A stretch of DNA of 64,000 nt. It comes from Bradyrhizobium sp. cir1. Its GTDB lineage: Bacteria; Pseudomonadota; Alphaproteobacteria; Rhizobiales; Xanthobacteraceae. The stretch covers positions 310,001 to 374,000 of the forward strand of contig NZ_JACIHE010000003.1 of assembly GCF_014198245.1 (NCBI RefSeq). The letters run 5' to 3'. Numbering within the stretch: position 1 is the stretch's first letter; every line of letters starts with the position of its first letter. This document shows positions 1 to 7,631 of the stretch, piece after piece. Below the pieces are notes generated by a model. It was not told where the DNA came from. It ran no database searches and was given only the letters and a program-made list of their open reading frames with translations. The translations under genes were made by a program, and so were the position numbers.

Positions 1-177
1 GCAAAGCAGGCGAGCTGCCCCGCCTTCGTCGGCCCCGACCTGTCGCGCCTGCTCGTCACCTCCGCATGGCAGGACATGGACGCGGCGGCGCGCGCCGCCG
101 ATCCGCAAGCCGGCTGCACTTTTCTGCTCGAAGCCTCCGCGCGCGGTCGCGCGGAGCCCGACGTCAAGCTCGCATAG
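1..177 (+). CDS. SMP-30/gluconolactonase family protein, C-terminal end (partial)
   Basis: Only the last 58 codons are present, read in frame from base 1 to a TAG stop at 175-177. The peptide contains CPAFVGPDLSRLLVTSAWQ followed by a GCTFLLE-like strand and a charged tail, which resembles the last beta-propeller blade of SMP-30/gluconolactonase/LRE proteins. That family hydrolyses sugar lactones such as gluconolactone. It lies 70 bases upstream of a ChvE-type sugar-binding protein, a fitting place for a sugar-oxidation enzyme. The active site is outside the window, so substrate and start cannot be judged. Confidence 0.7.
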   Translation, partial: AKQASCPAFVGPDLSRLLVTSAWQDMDAAARAADPQAGCTFLLEASARGRAEPDVKLA

Positions 178-247
178 GAGACCCCAGGCAACCGACCTTC
201 GTTCTCGACGACACGAAAAACAGTCTGACACCCAAAGGGAGTGAAAC

Positions 248-1321
248 ATGCTGAAACTGAAGACGACCGTCCTCGCGCTTGCTCTCGCAAGCGCCGCTAC
301 GCTGATCGCGGGCGTGCCTGCCTCCGCCCAGGACAAGGCGACCGTCGGCATCGCCATGCCGACGAAGTCGTCGGCACGCTGGATCGACGACGGCAACAAC
401 ATGGTCAAGGTGCTGAAAGAGCGCGGCTACAACACCGACCTGCAATACGCCGAGGACGACATTCCGAACCAGCTCTCGCAGGTCGAGAACATGGTGACCA
501 AGGGCGCCAAGGCGCTGGTGATCGCCGCGATCGACGGCACCACGCTGTCCGACGTGCTCAAGCAGGCGAAGGCAAAAGGCATCACCGTGATCGCCTATGA
601 CCGCCTGATCCGCGGCACGCCGAATGTCGACTATTACGCGACCTTCGACAATTTCCAGGTCGGCGTGCTCCAGGCGGAGTCGCTCGTGCAGGGGCTCGGC
701 CTCAAGGACGGCAAGGGTCCCTTCAACATCGAGCTGTTCGGCGGCTCGCCCGACGACAACAACGCCTACTTCTTCTACAACGGCGCGATGAGCGTGCTGA
801 AGCCCTATATCGACAGCGGCAAGCTCGTCGTCGTGTCCGGCCAGATGGGCATGGACAAGGTCGCGACGCTGCGCTGGGACGGCGCCACCGCCCAGGCCCG
901 CATGGACAATCTGCTCAGCGCCTACTACGGCAACAAGAAGGTCAATGCGGTGCTGTCGCCCTATGACGGCCTCTCGATCGGCATCATCTCCTCGCTGAAG
1001 GGCGTCGGCTACGGCAGTGCCGACCAGCCGATGCCTGTCATCTCGGGCCAGGATGCCGAGGTGCCCTCGATCAAGGCGATGCTGCGCGGCGACCAGTACT
1101 CGACCATCTTCAAGGACACCCGCGACCTCGCCAAGGTGACCGCCGACATGGTCGACGCCGCGCTCGCCGGCAAGCAGGTCACGGTGAACGACACCAAGAC
1201 CTATGAGAACGGCGTCAAGACCGTGCCGTCCTATCTGCTCAAGCCGGTCGTGGTCTACAAGGACAATTGGGAGAAGACCCTGGTCGACAGCGGCTACTAC
1301 AAGAAGTCGCAGTTCCAGTAA
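248..1321 (+). CDS. chvE: ChvE-type periplasmic multiple-monosaccharide-binding protein
   Basis: A 357-residue sugar-binding protein of the periplasmic binding protein type 1 class. Residues 1-27 form a signal peptide ending in PASA before [11 protein letters not shown]. The mature part has family landmarks such as [13 protein letters not shown] and [18 protein letters not shown]. ChvE in Agrobacterium binds aldoses for uptake and presents them to the VirA sensor; only the uptake role is supported here. The start at 248 follows AAGGGAG at 235-241. The ATPase and permease genes gguA and gguB follow. A repeat-containing 179-base gap separates chvE from gguA, which could allow more binding protein than membrane components to be made. 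Confidence 0.93.
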   Translation: MLKLKTTVLALALASAATLIAGVPASAQDKATVGIAMPTKSSARWIDDGNNMVKVLKERGYNTDLQYAEDDIPNQLSQVENMVTKGAKALVIAAIDGTTLSDVLKQAKAKGITVIAYDRLIRGTPNVDYYATFDNFQVGVLQAESLVQGLGLKDGKGPFNIELFGGSPDDNNAYFFYNGAMSVLKPYIDSGKLVVVSGQMGMDKVATLRWDGATAQARMDNLLSAYYGNKKVNAVLSPYDGLSIGIISSLKGVGYGSADQPMPVISGQDAEVPSIKAMLRGDQYSTIFKDTRDLAKVTADMVDAALAGKQVTVNDTKTYENGVKTVPSYLLKPVVVYKDNWEKTLVDSGYYKKSQFQ

Positions 1322-1334
1322 GCTTCTTTCTTCT

Positions 1335-1472
1335 CCCTCTCCCCGTTCTTACGGGGAGAGGGTCGGGGTGAGGGGCCGCCTCCACACGGGCAGTTGCCCT
1401 CGCGGAGACTCCCCCTCACCCGGAATTCAAGCTGCGCTCGAATTCCGGCCTCTCCCCGCAGGCGGGGAGAGG
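1335..1472. repeat. Tandem palindromic intergenic repeats between chvE and gguA
   Basis: Three hairpin-forming units lie in the gap. The first has 11-base arms at 1335-1345 and 1352-1362 (CCCTCTCCCCG and its complement). The second pairs CCGGAATTC at 1420-1428 with GAATTCCGG at 1440-1448. The third pairs CCTCTCCCCGC at 1449-1459 with 1462-1472. A related CCCTCTCC...GGGGAGAGG unit recurs at 30867-31091, so this is a dispersed family. In an RNA the hairpins could protect the upstream chvE message or reduce read-through; that is inference. Confidence 0.75.
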
Positions 1473-1500
1473 CGAAGTAACGCAAGGGACACCAAAGCCA

Positions 1501-3078
1501 ATGACCGCCATGCTGGAAATGCGCAACGTCAGCAAGAGCTTTGCCGGTGTGCAGGCGCTGCGCGACGTCAACTTCTCGGTTCGCGCCGGGCAGATCCACG
1601 CCCTCGTCGGCGAGAACGGCGCCGGCAAGTCCACGCTGATGAAGGTGCTGAGCGGGGTCTATCCGCACGGCAGCTACGAGGGCACCATCGTCTTCGATGG
1701 CGAGGAACGCCGCTTCCGCGACATCAACGATTCCGAGGCGCTCGGCATCATCATCATCCATCAGGAGCTGGCGCTGATCCCCTTGATGTCGATCGCGGAA
1801 AACATTTTTCTGTCGCATCCGCCGTCGAAGTTCGGCGTGATCGATCGCGACGAGGTGTACCGGCGCACGCGCGAGCTGCTGGCGCAGGTCGGCCTGAAGG
1901 AATCGCCGGATACGCTGATCACCGATCTCGGCGTCGGCAAGCAGCAGCTCGTGGAAATCGCGAAAGCACTGTCCAAGCGCGTGCGGATGCTGATCCTGGA
2001 CGAGCCGACCGCGAGCCTGAATGAAGCCGACAGCGCCGCGCTGCTCGAACGCCTGATGGCGTTCCGCGAGCAGGGCATCGGCTCGATCCTGATCTCGCAC
2101 AAGCTCAACGAGGTCGCCAAGGTCGCCGACCACATTACCGTGCTGCGCGACGGCCGCACCGTCGACAGCATCGACTGCCATGCCGAGCCGATCCAGGAAG
2201 ATCGCATCATCCGCAGCATGGTGAACCGCGATATGGCTCACCGTTTCCCGGAGCGAAGCGTGACGATCGGCGAGCCCGTGCTCGACGTCGCGAACTGGTC
2301 GGTCTATCACCCCATTCATCCCGAGCGGCAGGTGATCAAGAACATCAATTTCGGCGTCAGGCGCGGCGAGGTCGTCGGCATTGCCGGGCTGATGGGGGCA
2401 GGCCGCACCGAGTTCGCCATGAGCCTGTTCGGCCGCTCCTGGGGCACCAATATCAGCGGCCATATCCGGCTCGAGGGCCGTGAGATCGTCCTGCCGAGCG
2501 TCGCCGCGGCGATCGACGCAGGGCTTGCCTATGTCACCGAGGACCGCAAGCAGCTCGGTCTGATCCTTGCCGACGACGTCCGCAAGAACATCACGCTGGC
2601 GAGCCTCGACCAGGTCGCGCCCGGGCGGGTGATCGACGACATCGCCGAGCTGAAGGTCGCCAGCGACTATCGCAACCGCATGCGCATCCGCTGCTCCGAC
2701 GTCTACCAGGAAACCGGCCAGCTCTCCGGCGGCAACCAGCAGAAGGTGGTGCTGTCGAAATGGCTGATGACCGACCCCAAGGTCCTCATCCTGGACGAGC
2801 CGACAAGGGGCATCGACGTCGGTGCCAAATACGAGATTTACTGTATCATCAACGAGCTTGCGGAGGCCGGGCGCGGCGTCGTGGTGATCTCCTCGGAGAT
2901 GCCCGAGCTGCTCGGCATCTGCGACCGCATCTGCGTCATGAACGACGGCGCCTTCGTCGGGGAATTCAAAGGCGCTGAGGCGACGCAGGAAAAGATTATG
3001 CGCGCCATCATGCGCAACCAGAGAAGCAACGGAAACGGCGTGCCTGAGGCCGCGGAGATGGGAGGATTGCAGCCATGA
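1501..3078 (+). CDS. gguA: Multiple-monosaccharide ABC transporter ATP-binding protein (GguA/MmsA type)
   Basis: A 525-residue protein with two fused ABC domains, as in sugar importers of the RbsA/MglA/XylG/GguA group. Domain 1 has Walker A GENGAGKST at 38-46 and Walker B LILDEPTASLN. Domain 2 has the degenerate nucleotide loop GIAGLMGAGRTE near residue 300, signature LSGGNQQK near 407 and LILDEPTRGIDVG near 429. A degenerate second Walker A is usual for this family and is not damage. The stop overlaps the gguB start by 4 bases (ATGA), so translation is probably coupled. It should energise uptake of sugar delivered by the upstream ChvE protein. Confidence 0.93.
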   Translation: MTAMLEMRNVSKSFAGVQALRDVNFSVRAGQIHALVGENGAGKSTLMKVLSGVYPHGSYEGTIVFDGEERRFRDINDSEALGIIIIHQELALIPLMSIAENIFLSHPPSKFGVIDRDEVYRRTRELLAQVGLKESPDTLITDLGVGKQQLVEIAKALSKRVRMLILDEPTASLNEADSAALLERLMAFREQGIGSILISHKLNEVAKVADHITVLRDGRTVDSIDCHAEPIQEDRIIRSMVNRDMAHRFPERSVTIGEPVLDVANWSVYHPIHPERQVIKNINFGVRRGEVVGIAGLMGAGRTEFAMSLFGRSWGTNISGHIRLEGREIVLPSVAAAIDAGLAYVTEDRKQLGLILADDVRKNITLASLDQVAPGRVIDDIAELKVASDYRNRMRIRCSDVYQETGQLSGGNQQKVVLSKWLMTDPKVLILDEPTRGIDVGAKYEIYCIINELAEAGRGVVVISSEMPELLGICDRICVMNDGAFVGEFKGAEATQEKIMRAIMRNQRSNGNGVPEAAEMGGLQP

Positions 3079-4265
3079 CCGACAAGACGGTTTCGCTGCC
3101 CGAGGAGCGCCGGCACGGCAGCTTCATCAAAAACAATTTGCGCAATTACGGCATGCTGATGTCGCTGATCGCGATCATGCTGTTCTTCCAGGTCATGACC
3201 GGCGGCACCCTGCTGCAGCCGCTCAACCTGACCAATCTGGTGCTCCAGAACAGCTACATCGTTATCATGGCGCTGGGCATGTTGCTGGTGATCGTCACCG
3301 GCCATATCGACCTCTCGGTCGGCTCGGTCGCGGGTTTCGTCGGCGCCGTCGCCGCGCTTCTCATGGTGACCTACAAGGTCGACTACACGCTCGCTTTCAT
3401 CATCTGCCTTGCGGTCGGCGCAGCGATCGGCGCGGCGCAGGGCTATTGGGTGGCCTATTTCAAGATCCCGTCCTTCATCGTGACGCTGGCAGGCATGCTG
3501 GTATTCAAGGGCCTCGCGCTTGCGGTGTTGCAGGGCCAGTCGCTCGGACCGTTCCCGCCGACGTTCCAGAAGCTGTCGTCGGGCTTCATTCCGGAGTTGC
3601 TGTCCGAGGCCGGCACGCTGCATCCGACATCAATGCTGATCGGCGCTCTGCTCGCGCTCGGCCTCGTCTATGCCAGCGCCAAGGGCAGGTCGCGCGAGCA
3701 GTCGCACGGCATCGAGGTCGAGCCCTACGCGTTCTTCCTCGGCAAGAGCATTTTGCTCGCCTGCGCCGTGCTCTATTTCACCTATCTGATTGCCTCGCAT
3801 CGCGGCCTACCCAACGTGCTGGTGATCATGACTGCGTTGATCGCGCTCTACGGCTTCGTCACCCGCCGCACCGTGATCGGCCGGCAGATCTACGCGGTCG
3901 GCGGCAACGCCAAGGCGGCAAGCCTGTCGGGCATCAAGACCGAGCGGCTGACATTCCTCACCTTCGTCAACATGGGCGTGCTCGCCGCGCTCGCCGGCCT
4001 TGTCTTCGCCGCGCGCCTCAACACCGCGACGCCTAAGGCCGGCCTCGGCTTCGAGCTCGACGTCATCGCGGCCTGCTTCATCGGCGGCGCCTCGGCCTAT
4101 GGCGGTGTCGGGCGCGTCGGCGGCGCCGTGGTCGGCGCCATGATCATGGGCGTGATGAACAACGGCATGTCCATCCTCGGCATCGGCATCGACTACCAGC
4201 AGGTCATCAAGGGCCTTGTGCTGCTGGGTGCGGTGTGCATCGACGTGTATAACCAGCGGCGGTAG
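3075..4265 (+). CDS. gguB: Multiple-monosaccharide ABC transporter permease (GguB/MmsB type)
   Basis: A 396-residue polytopic membrane protein of the branched-chain amino acid/ribose permease superfamily (BPD_transp_2). It has about ten hydrophobic segments and the conserved loops GHIDLSVGSVAGF and GRQIYAVGGNAKAASLSGI. The start at 3075 overlaps the gguA stop by 4 bases. With chvE and gguA it completes a single-permease, single-double-ATPase sugar importer. The gguC gene that often accompanies this set in Agrobacterium is not present; a large inverted repeat follows instead. Confidence 0.92.
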   Translation: MTDKTVSLPEERRHGSFIKNNLRNYGMLMSLIAIMLFFQVMTGGTLLQPLNLTNLVLQNSYIVIMALGMLLVIVTGHIDLSVGSVAGFVGAVAALLMVTYKVDYTLAFIICLAVGAAIGAAQGYWVAYFKIPSFIVTLAGMLVFKGLALAVLQGQSLGPFPPTFQKLSSGFIPELLSEAGTLHPTSMLIGALLALGLVYASAKGRSREQSHGIEVEPYAFFLGKSILLACAVLYFTYLIASHRGLPNVLVIMTALIALYGFVTRRTVIGRQIYAVGGNAKAASLSGIKTERLTFLTFVNMGVLAALAGLVFAARLNTATPKAGLGFELDVIAACFIGGASAYGGVGRVGGAVVGAMIMGVMNNGMSILGIGIDYQQVIKGLVLLGAVCIDVYNQRR

Positions 4266-4272
4266 GTGGCCT

Positions 4273-4412
4273 CGTAGGGTGGGTTAACCTCCCGGCTGCG
4301 CGAGCGCAGTCCGCCAGGCGTAACCCACCACTTTTGTATCCGTGGAAAGTGAAGTGGTGGGTTACGCCCTGCAGATGCGCTTCGCGCATTTGCAGGGCTA
4401 ACCCACCCTACG
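4273..4412. repeat. Long inverted repeat with GTAGGGTGGGTTA ends
   Basis: The outer arms are exact: CGTAGGGTGGGTTA at 4273-4286 and TAACCCACCCTACG at 4399-4412. Inside are further complementary blocks, for example GCGTAACCCACCACTT near 4319 against AAGTGGTGGGTTACGC near 4351. The element sits between gguB (plus) and a convergent small ORF (minus), where it could act as a two-way terminator. It has no coding content and resembles dispersed non-autonomous repeats of Bradyrhizobium; the family name was not determined. Confidence 0.75.
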
Positions 4413-4413
4413 A

Positions 4414-4569
4414 TTATTGCGTCGTGAACAACACCGTCGCGATCGCGACGGAGAGGCTCACCGCCGCTATGGTCGCGACCGTCGACAACACGCCCATGCG
4501 CCTGAGCGCAATCGCAAAGGCGATGATGATGGGGGTCGCGGTCATCAGCCCGATCTGTGCATCACTCAT
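4414..4569 (-). CDS. Hypothetical 51-residue small membrane protein
   Basis: A short ORF read on the minus strand from ATG at 4569 to TAA at 4414-4416. It begins MSDAQIGLMTATPIII and continues through two hydrophobic stretches, about residues 6-23 and 27-48, with RR between them, so a two-helix hairpin membrane protein is plausible. An AGGAG lies about 14 bases upstream of the start and a nearer GAAG about 7 bases upstream, so the ribosome site is modest. It is divergent from norE, and its upstream region contains both TTG-N8-CAA boxes, so it could share their control. The family was not recognised. Confidence 0.45.
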   Translation of the reverse strand: MSDAQIGLMTATPIIIAFAIALRRMGVLSTVATIAAVSLSVAIATVLFTTQ

Positions 4570-4631
4570 GTGATCTTCGCCACTCCTGGGAACCCTGAAC
4601 CGGTTCGTACCGCGATCCGGCGGGCCGGACG

Positions 4632-4645
4632 TTGCGTCGGCGCAA
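4632..4645. promoter_or_regulatory. Candidate NnrR/FNR-family box, distal site upstream of norE
   Basis: The sequence TTGCG-TCGG-CGCAA is a perfect palindrome of the TTG-N8-CAA class recognised by CRP/FNR-family regulators. The TTGCG half-site suits NO-responsive NnrR-type proteins of Rhizobiales. Its centre is 39 bases upstream of the second box. It may act upstream of norE, or as the closer site for the divergent small ORF starting at 4569. Confidence 0.55.
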
Positions 4646-4667
4646 ACAAGGCGCCCGGCAATTCCCC

Positions 4668-4687
4668 AGTTTGTCCGGCGACAAACT
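4668..4687. promoter_or_regulatory. Candidate NnrR/FNR-family box, proximal site upstream of norE
   Basis: A perfect 20-base palindrome with 8-base arms (AGTTTGTC and GACAAACT around CGGC) contains TTG-N8-CAA at 4671-4684. Its centre at 4677.5 is 62 bases before the norE ATG, which suits activation of a start site near 4719 if the usual -41.5 spacing holds. No strong -10 hexamer is evident. Together with the site at 4632 it forms a tandem pair. Confidence 0.6.
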
Positions 4688-4739
4688 CGGAACCGGGCGG
4701 CCGGGCTAAGTCTGGCCGGTGTCCTGATCCGGAAAGACG

Positions 4740-5315
4740 ATGTCGACGGCCGAGTGCGAACAACAGGAAACCGGCTGGGGAATTCTGCAAGATCTCCCCG
4801 GCGATCCCATGATCTGGGTGCTGATCTTCAGCGAGCTCGTCGCCTTCGGCCTGTTCCTCGGCGCCTTCTCGGTCGCCCGCGCGATCCACCCCGCAGTGTT
4901 CGCGGCCGGGCAGGCAGCACTCGATTCGAATCTCGCCGGCCTCAACACCGTCGTGCTGGTGACCAGCGGCTGGGCGGCGGCAAGAGCGACGAAGGCCGCG
5001 CGTGCCGGAGAACGGCAGGTGGCGCGATACTGGATTCTCGGCGCGATGGCGCTCGGCGGTCTCTTCATCGCGATCAAGCTCGCCGAATATGCCGAAGAAA
5101 TCGGGCGCGGCGTCGGGCTCGAAACCAGCCCGTTCTTCACGCTCTACTTCCTCCTCACCGGCTTTCATCTTCTGCATGTCGGCCTCGGCATCGTCATCCT
5201 CGCCGTGGTCTGCCGCCGTGCCGAAACATCCGGCGTCGAGACGGCAACGGCCTTCTGGCACATGGTCGATCTGGTCTGGATCGTCATGTTCCCGATTCTC
5301 TATCTGGTGAAATGA
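4740..5315 (+). CDS. norE: NorE, cytochrome c oxidase subunit III-like nitric oxide reductase accessory protein
   Basis: A 191-residue membrane protein of the heme-copper oxidase subunit III family. An N-terminal GWGILQDLPGDPMIWVLIF start and about five hydrophobic helices are visible, with a conserved GFHLLHVGLG segment near residues 140-150. NorE is an accessory protein that improves nitric oxide reductase activity in denitrifiers but is not a catalytic subunit. GGAAAG at 4731-4736 supports the ATG at 4740. The stop overlaps norF by 4 bases, and norCBQD follows after about 100 bases. Two palindromic FNR-family boxes precede it, so NO or low-oxygen control is likely. Confidence 0.88.
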   Translation: MSTAECEQQETGWGILQDLPGDPMIWVLIFSELVAFGLFLGAFSVARAIHPAVFAAGQAALDSNLAGLNTVVLVTSGWAAARATKAARAGERQVARYWILGAMALGGLFIAIKLAEYAEEIGRGVGLETSPFFTLYFLLTGFHLLHVGLGIVILAVVCRRAETSGVETATAFWHMVDLVWIVMFPILYLVK

Positions 5316-5578
5316 CGATGCCGGATCGTATCGACATCGCCTGGATCGTGCTGATCGGCCTCGCTCTTGCGACCATCCTGGTCCCTCCGTTGGTGCCGCG
5401 GCCGCTGCTCGGCAACGCACTGCTGCTCGCCTTCGCCGCGCTGAAGGGCCGCCGAATCGTGCTCGATTTCCTCGATCTCCGCGTCGCGCCCGCGCTCTGG
5501 CGCGGCCTCGTCAGCGCCTGGATCCTGATCGTGCTGCTGCTTGCATGGCTCGCCTCGGCCGTCGTTGCCCTGATCTGA
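5312..5578 (+). CDS. norF: NorF, small membrane protein of the nor cluster
   Basis: An 88-residue protein starting MTMPDRIDIAW at the ATG that overlaps the norE stop (ATGA). It has two hydrophobic segments, about residues 9-40 and 65-87, separated by a basic stretch (LKGRRIVLDFLDLR). Position and topology match NorF, the partner of NorE with resemblance to oxidase subunit IV proteins. A second in-frame ATG lies 6 bases downstream. It ends just before the candidate regulatory box of norC, so norEF and norCBQD may be separate transcripts with shared control. Confidence 0.82.
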   Translation: MTMPDRIDIAWIVLIGLALATILVPPLVPRPLLGNALLLAFAALKGRRIVLDFLDLRVAPALWRGLVSAWILIVLLLAWLASAVVALI

Positions 5579-5586
5579 CGCGCTCA

Positions 5587-5600
5587 TTGCGCCCTGACAA
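5587..5600. promoter_or_regulatory. Candidate NnrR/FNR-family box of norCBQD
   Basis: TTGCGCCCTGACAA fits TTG-N8-CAA. Its centre is 5593.5. An AATAAA -10-like hexamer lies at 5623-5628, so a start near 5635 would place the box at about -41.5, the standard activating position for FNR-family proteins. The norC ATG follows at 5675. Control by NnrR or FixK is inferred from family knowledge. Confidence 0.65.
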
Positions 5601-5674
5601 AGAACGGGCCGGGCAAAGCGGCAATAAATCGCAGCATCGCATTTCTTCAGGGAAGCAACCGGAAAGGATTGGCA

Positions 5675-6127
5675 ATGGCTGAACGCCTGACCAAGTCGGC
5701 CGCTCGAAACGTGTTCTACGGCGGCTCGGCCTTTTTCTTCGCCATCTTCATAGGGCTGACGGCGCACAGCCATTACTACATGGCCACGAGCTCGACCGAC
5801 GCGACCACGCTGACGTCGTCGGTCGCGCGCGGCAAGCATGTCTGGGAGAAGAACTCCTGCATCAATTGCCACACGCTGCTGGGCGAGGGCGCCTATTTCG
5901 CGCCCGAGGTCGGCAACGTCTGGGATCGCTGGGGCGGCAAGGAGGACCCGGCCGGCGCGCGCGAGACGCTGAAGGCGTGGATGCAGGCGCAGCCCTCGGG
6001 CGCATCGGGCCGGCGGCAGATGCCGCAGTTCAACCTGACCGACCAGGAGCTGAATGATCTCGCCGACTTCCTGCAATGGACATCGACGATCAAGCGCCAG
6101 GATTGGCCGCCGAACAAGGCGGGCTAG
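5675..6127 (+). CDS. norC: NorC, nitric oxide reductase cytochrome c subunit
   Basis: A 150-residue membrane-anchored monoheme cytochrome c. One helix spans about residues 12-31, then a periplasmic domain carries the heme site CINCH at 62-66 and a likely axial methionine in RQMPQFNL. It passes electrons to NorB, which reduces two NO to N2O. The ATG at 5675 is preferred over an in-frame TTG six bases upstream because GGAAAGGA at 5661-5668 is correctly spaced from it. A palindromic repeat fills the gap to norB. A candidate NnrR-type box lies upstream. Confidence 0.95.
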   Translation: MAERLTKSAARNVFYGGSAFFFAIFIGLTAHSHYYMATSSTDATTLTSSVARGKHVWEKNSCINCHTLLGEGAYFAPEVGNVWDRWGGKEDPAGARETLKAWMQAQPSGASGRRQMPQFNLTDQELNDLADFLQWTSTIKRQDWPPNKAG

Positions 6128-6175
6128 AGCATGATCCGGAAAAGTGTGAAGCGGTTTTCCGAATAGATCATGCTC
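6127..6175. repeat. Short palindromic repeat between norC and norB
   Basis: GAGCATGATC at 6127-6136 pairs with GATCATGCTC at 6166-6175, and the inner GGAAAA near 6138 with TTTTCC near 6155, forming a long imperfect hairpin immediately after the norC stop. This is a widespread palindromic unit in Bradyrhizobium-type genomes. Inside a nor operon it could set the norC to norB transcript ratio. Confidence 0.7.
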
Positions 6176-6222
6176 AAACAACAAGGCGCAGCTTTCCTCT
6201 TTCAAGACAGAGAGAACCCGAG

Positions 6223-7569
6223 ATGAAATACCAAACCCAGAAAGTCGCGATGCTGTACTTCTACGGCGCGCTGACGCTGTTCCTGGCCCAGGTCCTGTTC
6301 GGCCTGCTCGCCGGAACCATCTACGTCCTGCCCAACACGCTGTCGACGCTCCTGCCGTTCAACATCGTCAGGATGATCCACACCAATGCGCTGATCGTGT
6401 GGTCGCTGATCGGCTTCATGGGTGCGACCTACTTCCTGCTGCCTGAGGAAACCGAGACCGAGCTCTACAGCCCGCTGCTCGCAAAGATCCAGTTCTGGAT
6501 GTTTTTTGGCGCCGCAGGCGTGGCCGTGGTCGGCTATCTCTTCCACTACCACGAGGGCCGCGAATTCCTCGAACAGCCCTTCATCATCAAGGTCGGCATC
6601 GTCGTCGTCTGCCTGATGTTCCTGTTCAACGTCACCATGACGGCGCTGAAGGGCCGCAAGACCACGGTCACCAACATCCTCTTGTTCGGCCTGTGGGGCG
6701 TTGCGATCTTCTTCCTGTTCGCCTTCTACAACCCGGCGAATCTCGCGGTCGACAAGATGTACTGGTGGTACGTCGTCCATCTCTGGGTCGAGGGCGTCTG
6801 GGAGCTGATCATGGCCTCCGTGCTCGCCTACCTCATGATCAAGCTCAACGGCATCGACCGCGAGGTGGTGGAGAAGTGGCTCTACGTCATCATCGGGCTT
6901 GCGCTGTTCTCCGGCATCCTCGGCACCGGCCATCACTTCTACTGGATCGGCGCGCCCGGCTACTGGCAGTGGATCGGCTCGCTGTTCTCCACGCTCGAGG
7001 TCGCACCGTTCTTCACCATGGTGATCTTCACGGTGCAGATGACCTGGAAGGCCGGCCGCAAGCATCCGAACCGCGCCGCGTTGTTGTGGTCGGTCGGCTG
7101 CTCGGTGATGGCGTTCCTGGGCGCCGGCGTCTGGGGCTTCCTGCACACGCTGTCCTCCGTGAACTACTACACCCACGGCACCCAGGTCACCGCGGCGCAC
7201 GGCCATCTTGCCTTCTTCGGCGCCTATGTGATGCTCAATCTGTCCGTCATGGCCTATGCGATCCCGCAGATCAGGGGACGCGCGCCCTACAACCAGTGGC
7301 TCAGCATGACGAGCTTCTGGATCATGTGCACGGCCATGATGGTGATGACCTTCGCGCTGACCTTCGCCGGCGTGGTCCAGGTCCATCTCCAGCGCGTGCT
7401 CGGCCAGGGCTACATGGACGTGCAGGACCAGCTCGCTTTCTTCTACTGGATCCGGCTCGGCTCAGGCGTGTTCGTCGCGATCTCCACACTGATGTTCGTG
7501 TGGGCCGTGCTGGGGCCCGGCCGCGAGAAGCAGGCGGTCATTCCCGCCGCGCTGCAACCGGCTGAGTAA
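6223..7569 (+). CDS. norB: NorB, nitric oxide reductase large catalytic subunit
   Basis: A 448-residue, 12-helix heme-copper oxidase-family protein that reduces NO to N2O at a heme b3/non-heme iron centre in the cytoplasmic membrane. Candidate ligands are visible: His in MIHTNALIVW (about 53), His and Glu in YVVHLWVEGVWE (about 183-194), the pair in GHHFYWIG (about 237) and two in AAHGHLAFFG (about 325). The start MKYQTQKVAMLYF at 6223 is chosen because an upstream extension would cover the repeat and lacks family similarity. The length matches cNOR NorB. A strong hairpin follows its stop. Confidence 0.96.
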   Translation: MKYQTQKVAMLYFYGALTLFLAQVLFGLLAGTIYVLPNTLSTLLPFNIVRMIHTNALIVWSLIGFMGATYFLLPEETETELYSPLLAKIQFWMFFGAAGVAVVGYLFHYHEGREFLEQPFIIKVGIVVVCLMFLFNVTMTALKGRKTTVTNILLFGLWGVAIFFLFAFYNPANLAVDKMYWWYVVHLWVEGVWELIMASVLAYLMIKLNGIDREVVEKWLYVIIGLALFSGILGTGHHFYWIGAPGYWQWIGSLFSTLEVAPFFTMVIFTVQMTWKAGRKHPNRAALLWSVGCSVMAFLGAGVWGFLHTLSSVNYYTHGTQVTAAHGHLAFFGAYVMLNLSVMAYAIPQIRGRAPYNQWLSMTSFWIMCTAMMVMTFALTFAGVVQVHLQRVLGQGYMDVQDQLAFFYWIRLGSGVFVAISTLMFVWAVLGPGREKQAVIPAALQPAE

Positions 7570-7575
7570 ACGCAC

Positions 7576-7605
7576 ATGGCGGCCGCGGTTCGCCGCGGCC
7601 GCCAT
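7576..7605 (+). promoter_or_regulatory. Perfect 13-bp hairpin with UUCG loop between norB and norQ
   Basis: The arm ATGGCGGCCGCGG (7576-7588) is followed by TTCG and its exact complement (7593-7605). No T-tract follows, so it is not a classical terminator. A G/C stem closed by a UUCG tetraloop is very stable in RNA. It probably marks an mRNA processing or stabilising point that keeps norCB more abundant than norQD. Confidence 0.6.
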
Positions 7606-7631
7606 CTCAATGTGAATTGCGGAGAATGACC

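Noticed and set aside
2341..2420. Defective second Walker A in gguA taken as gene decay
   Set aside because: A degenerate second nucleotide loop (GLMGAGRTE) is normal for sugar importers with fused ATPase domains.
1297..2463. 388-codon minus-strand ORF opposite gguA
   Set aside because: Runs through the intergenic repeats and opposite a well-defined ATPase; no motif.
4334..4573. 79-codon plus-strand ORF after gguB
   Set aside because: Begins inside the inverted repeat; the opposite-strand 51-residue reading has better membrane-protein character and stop position.
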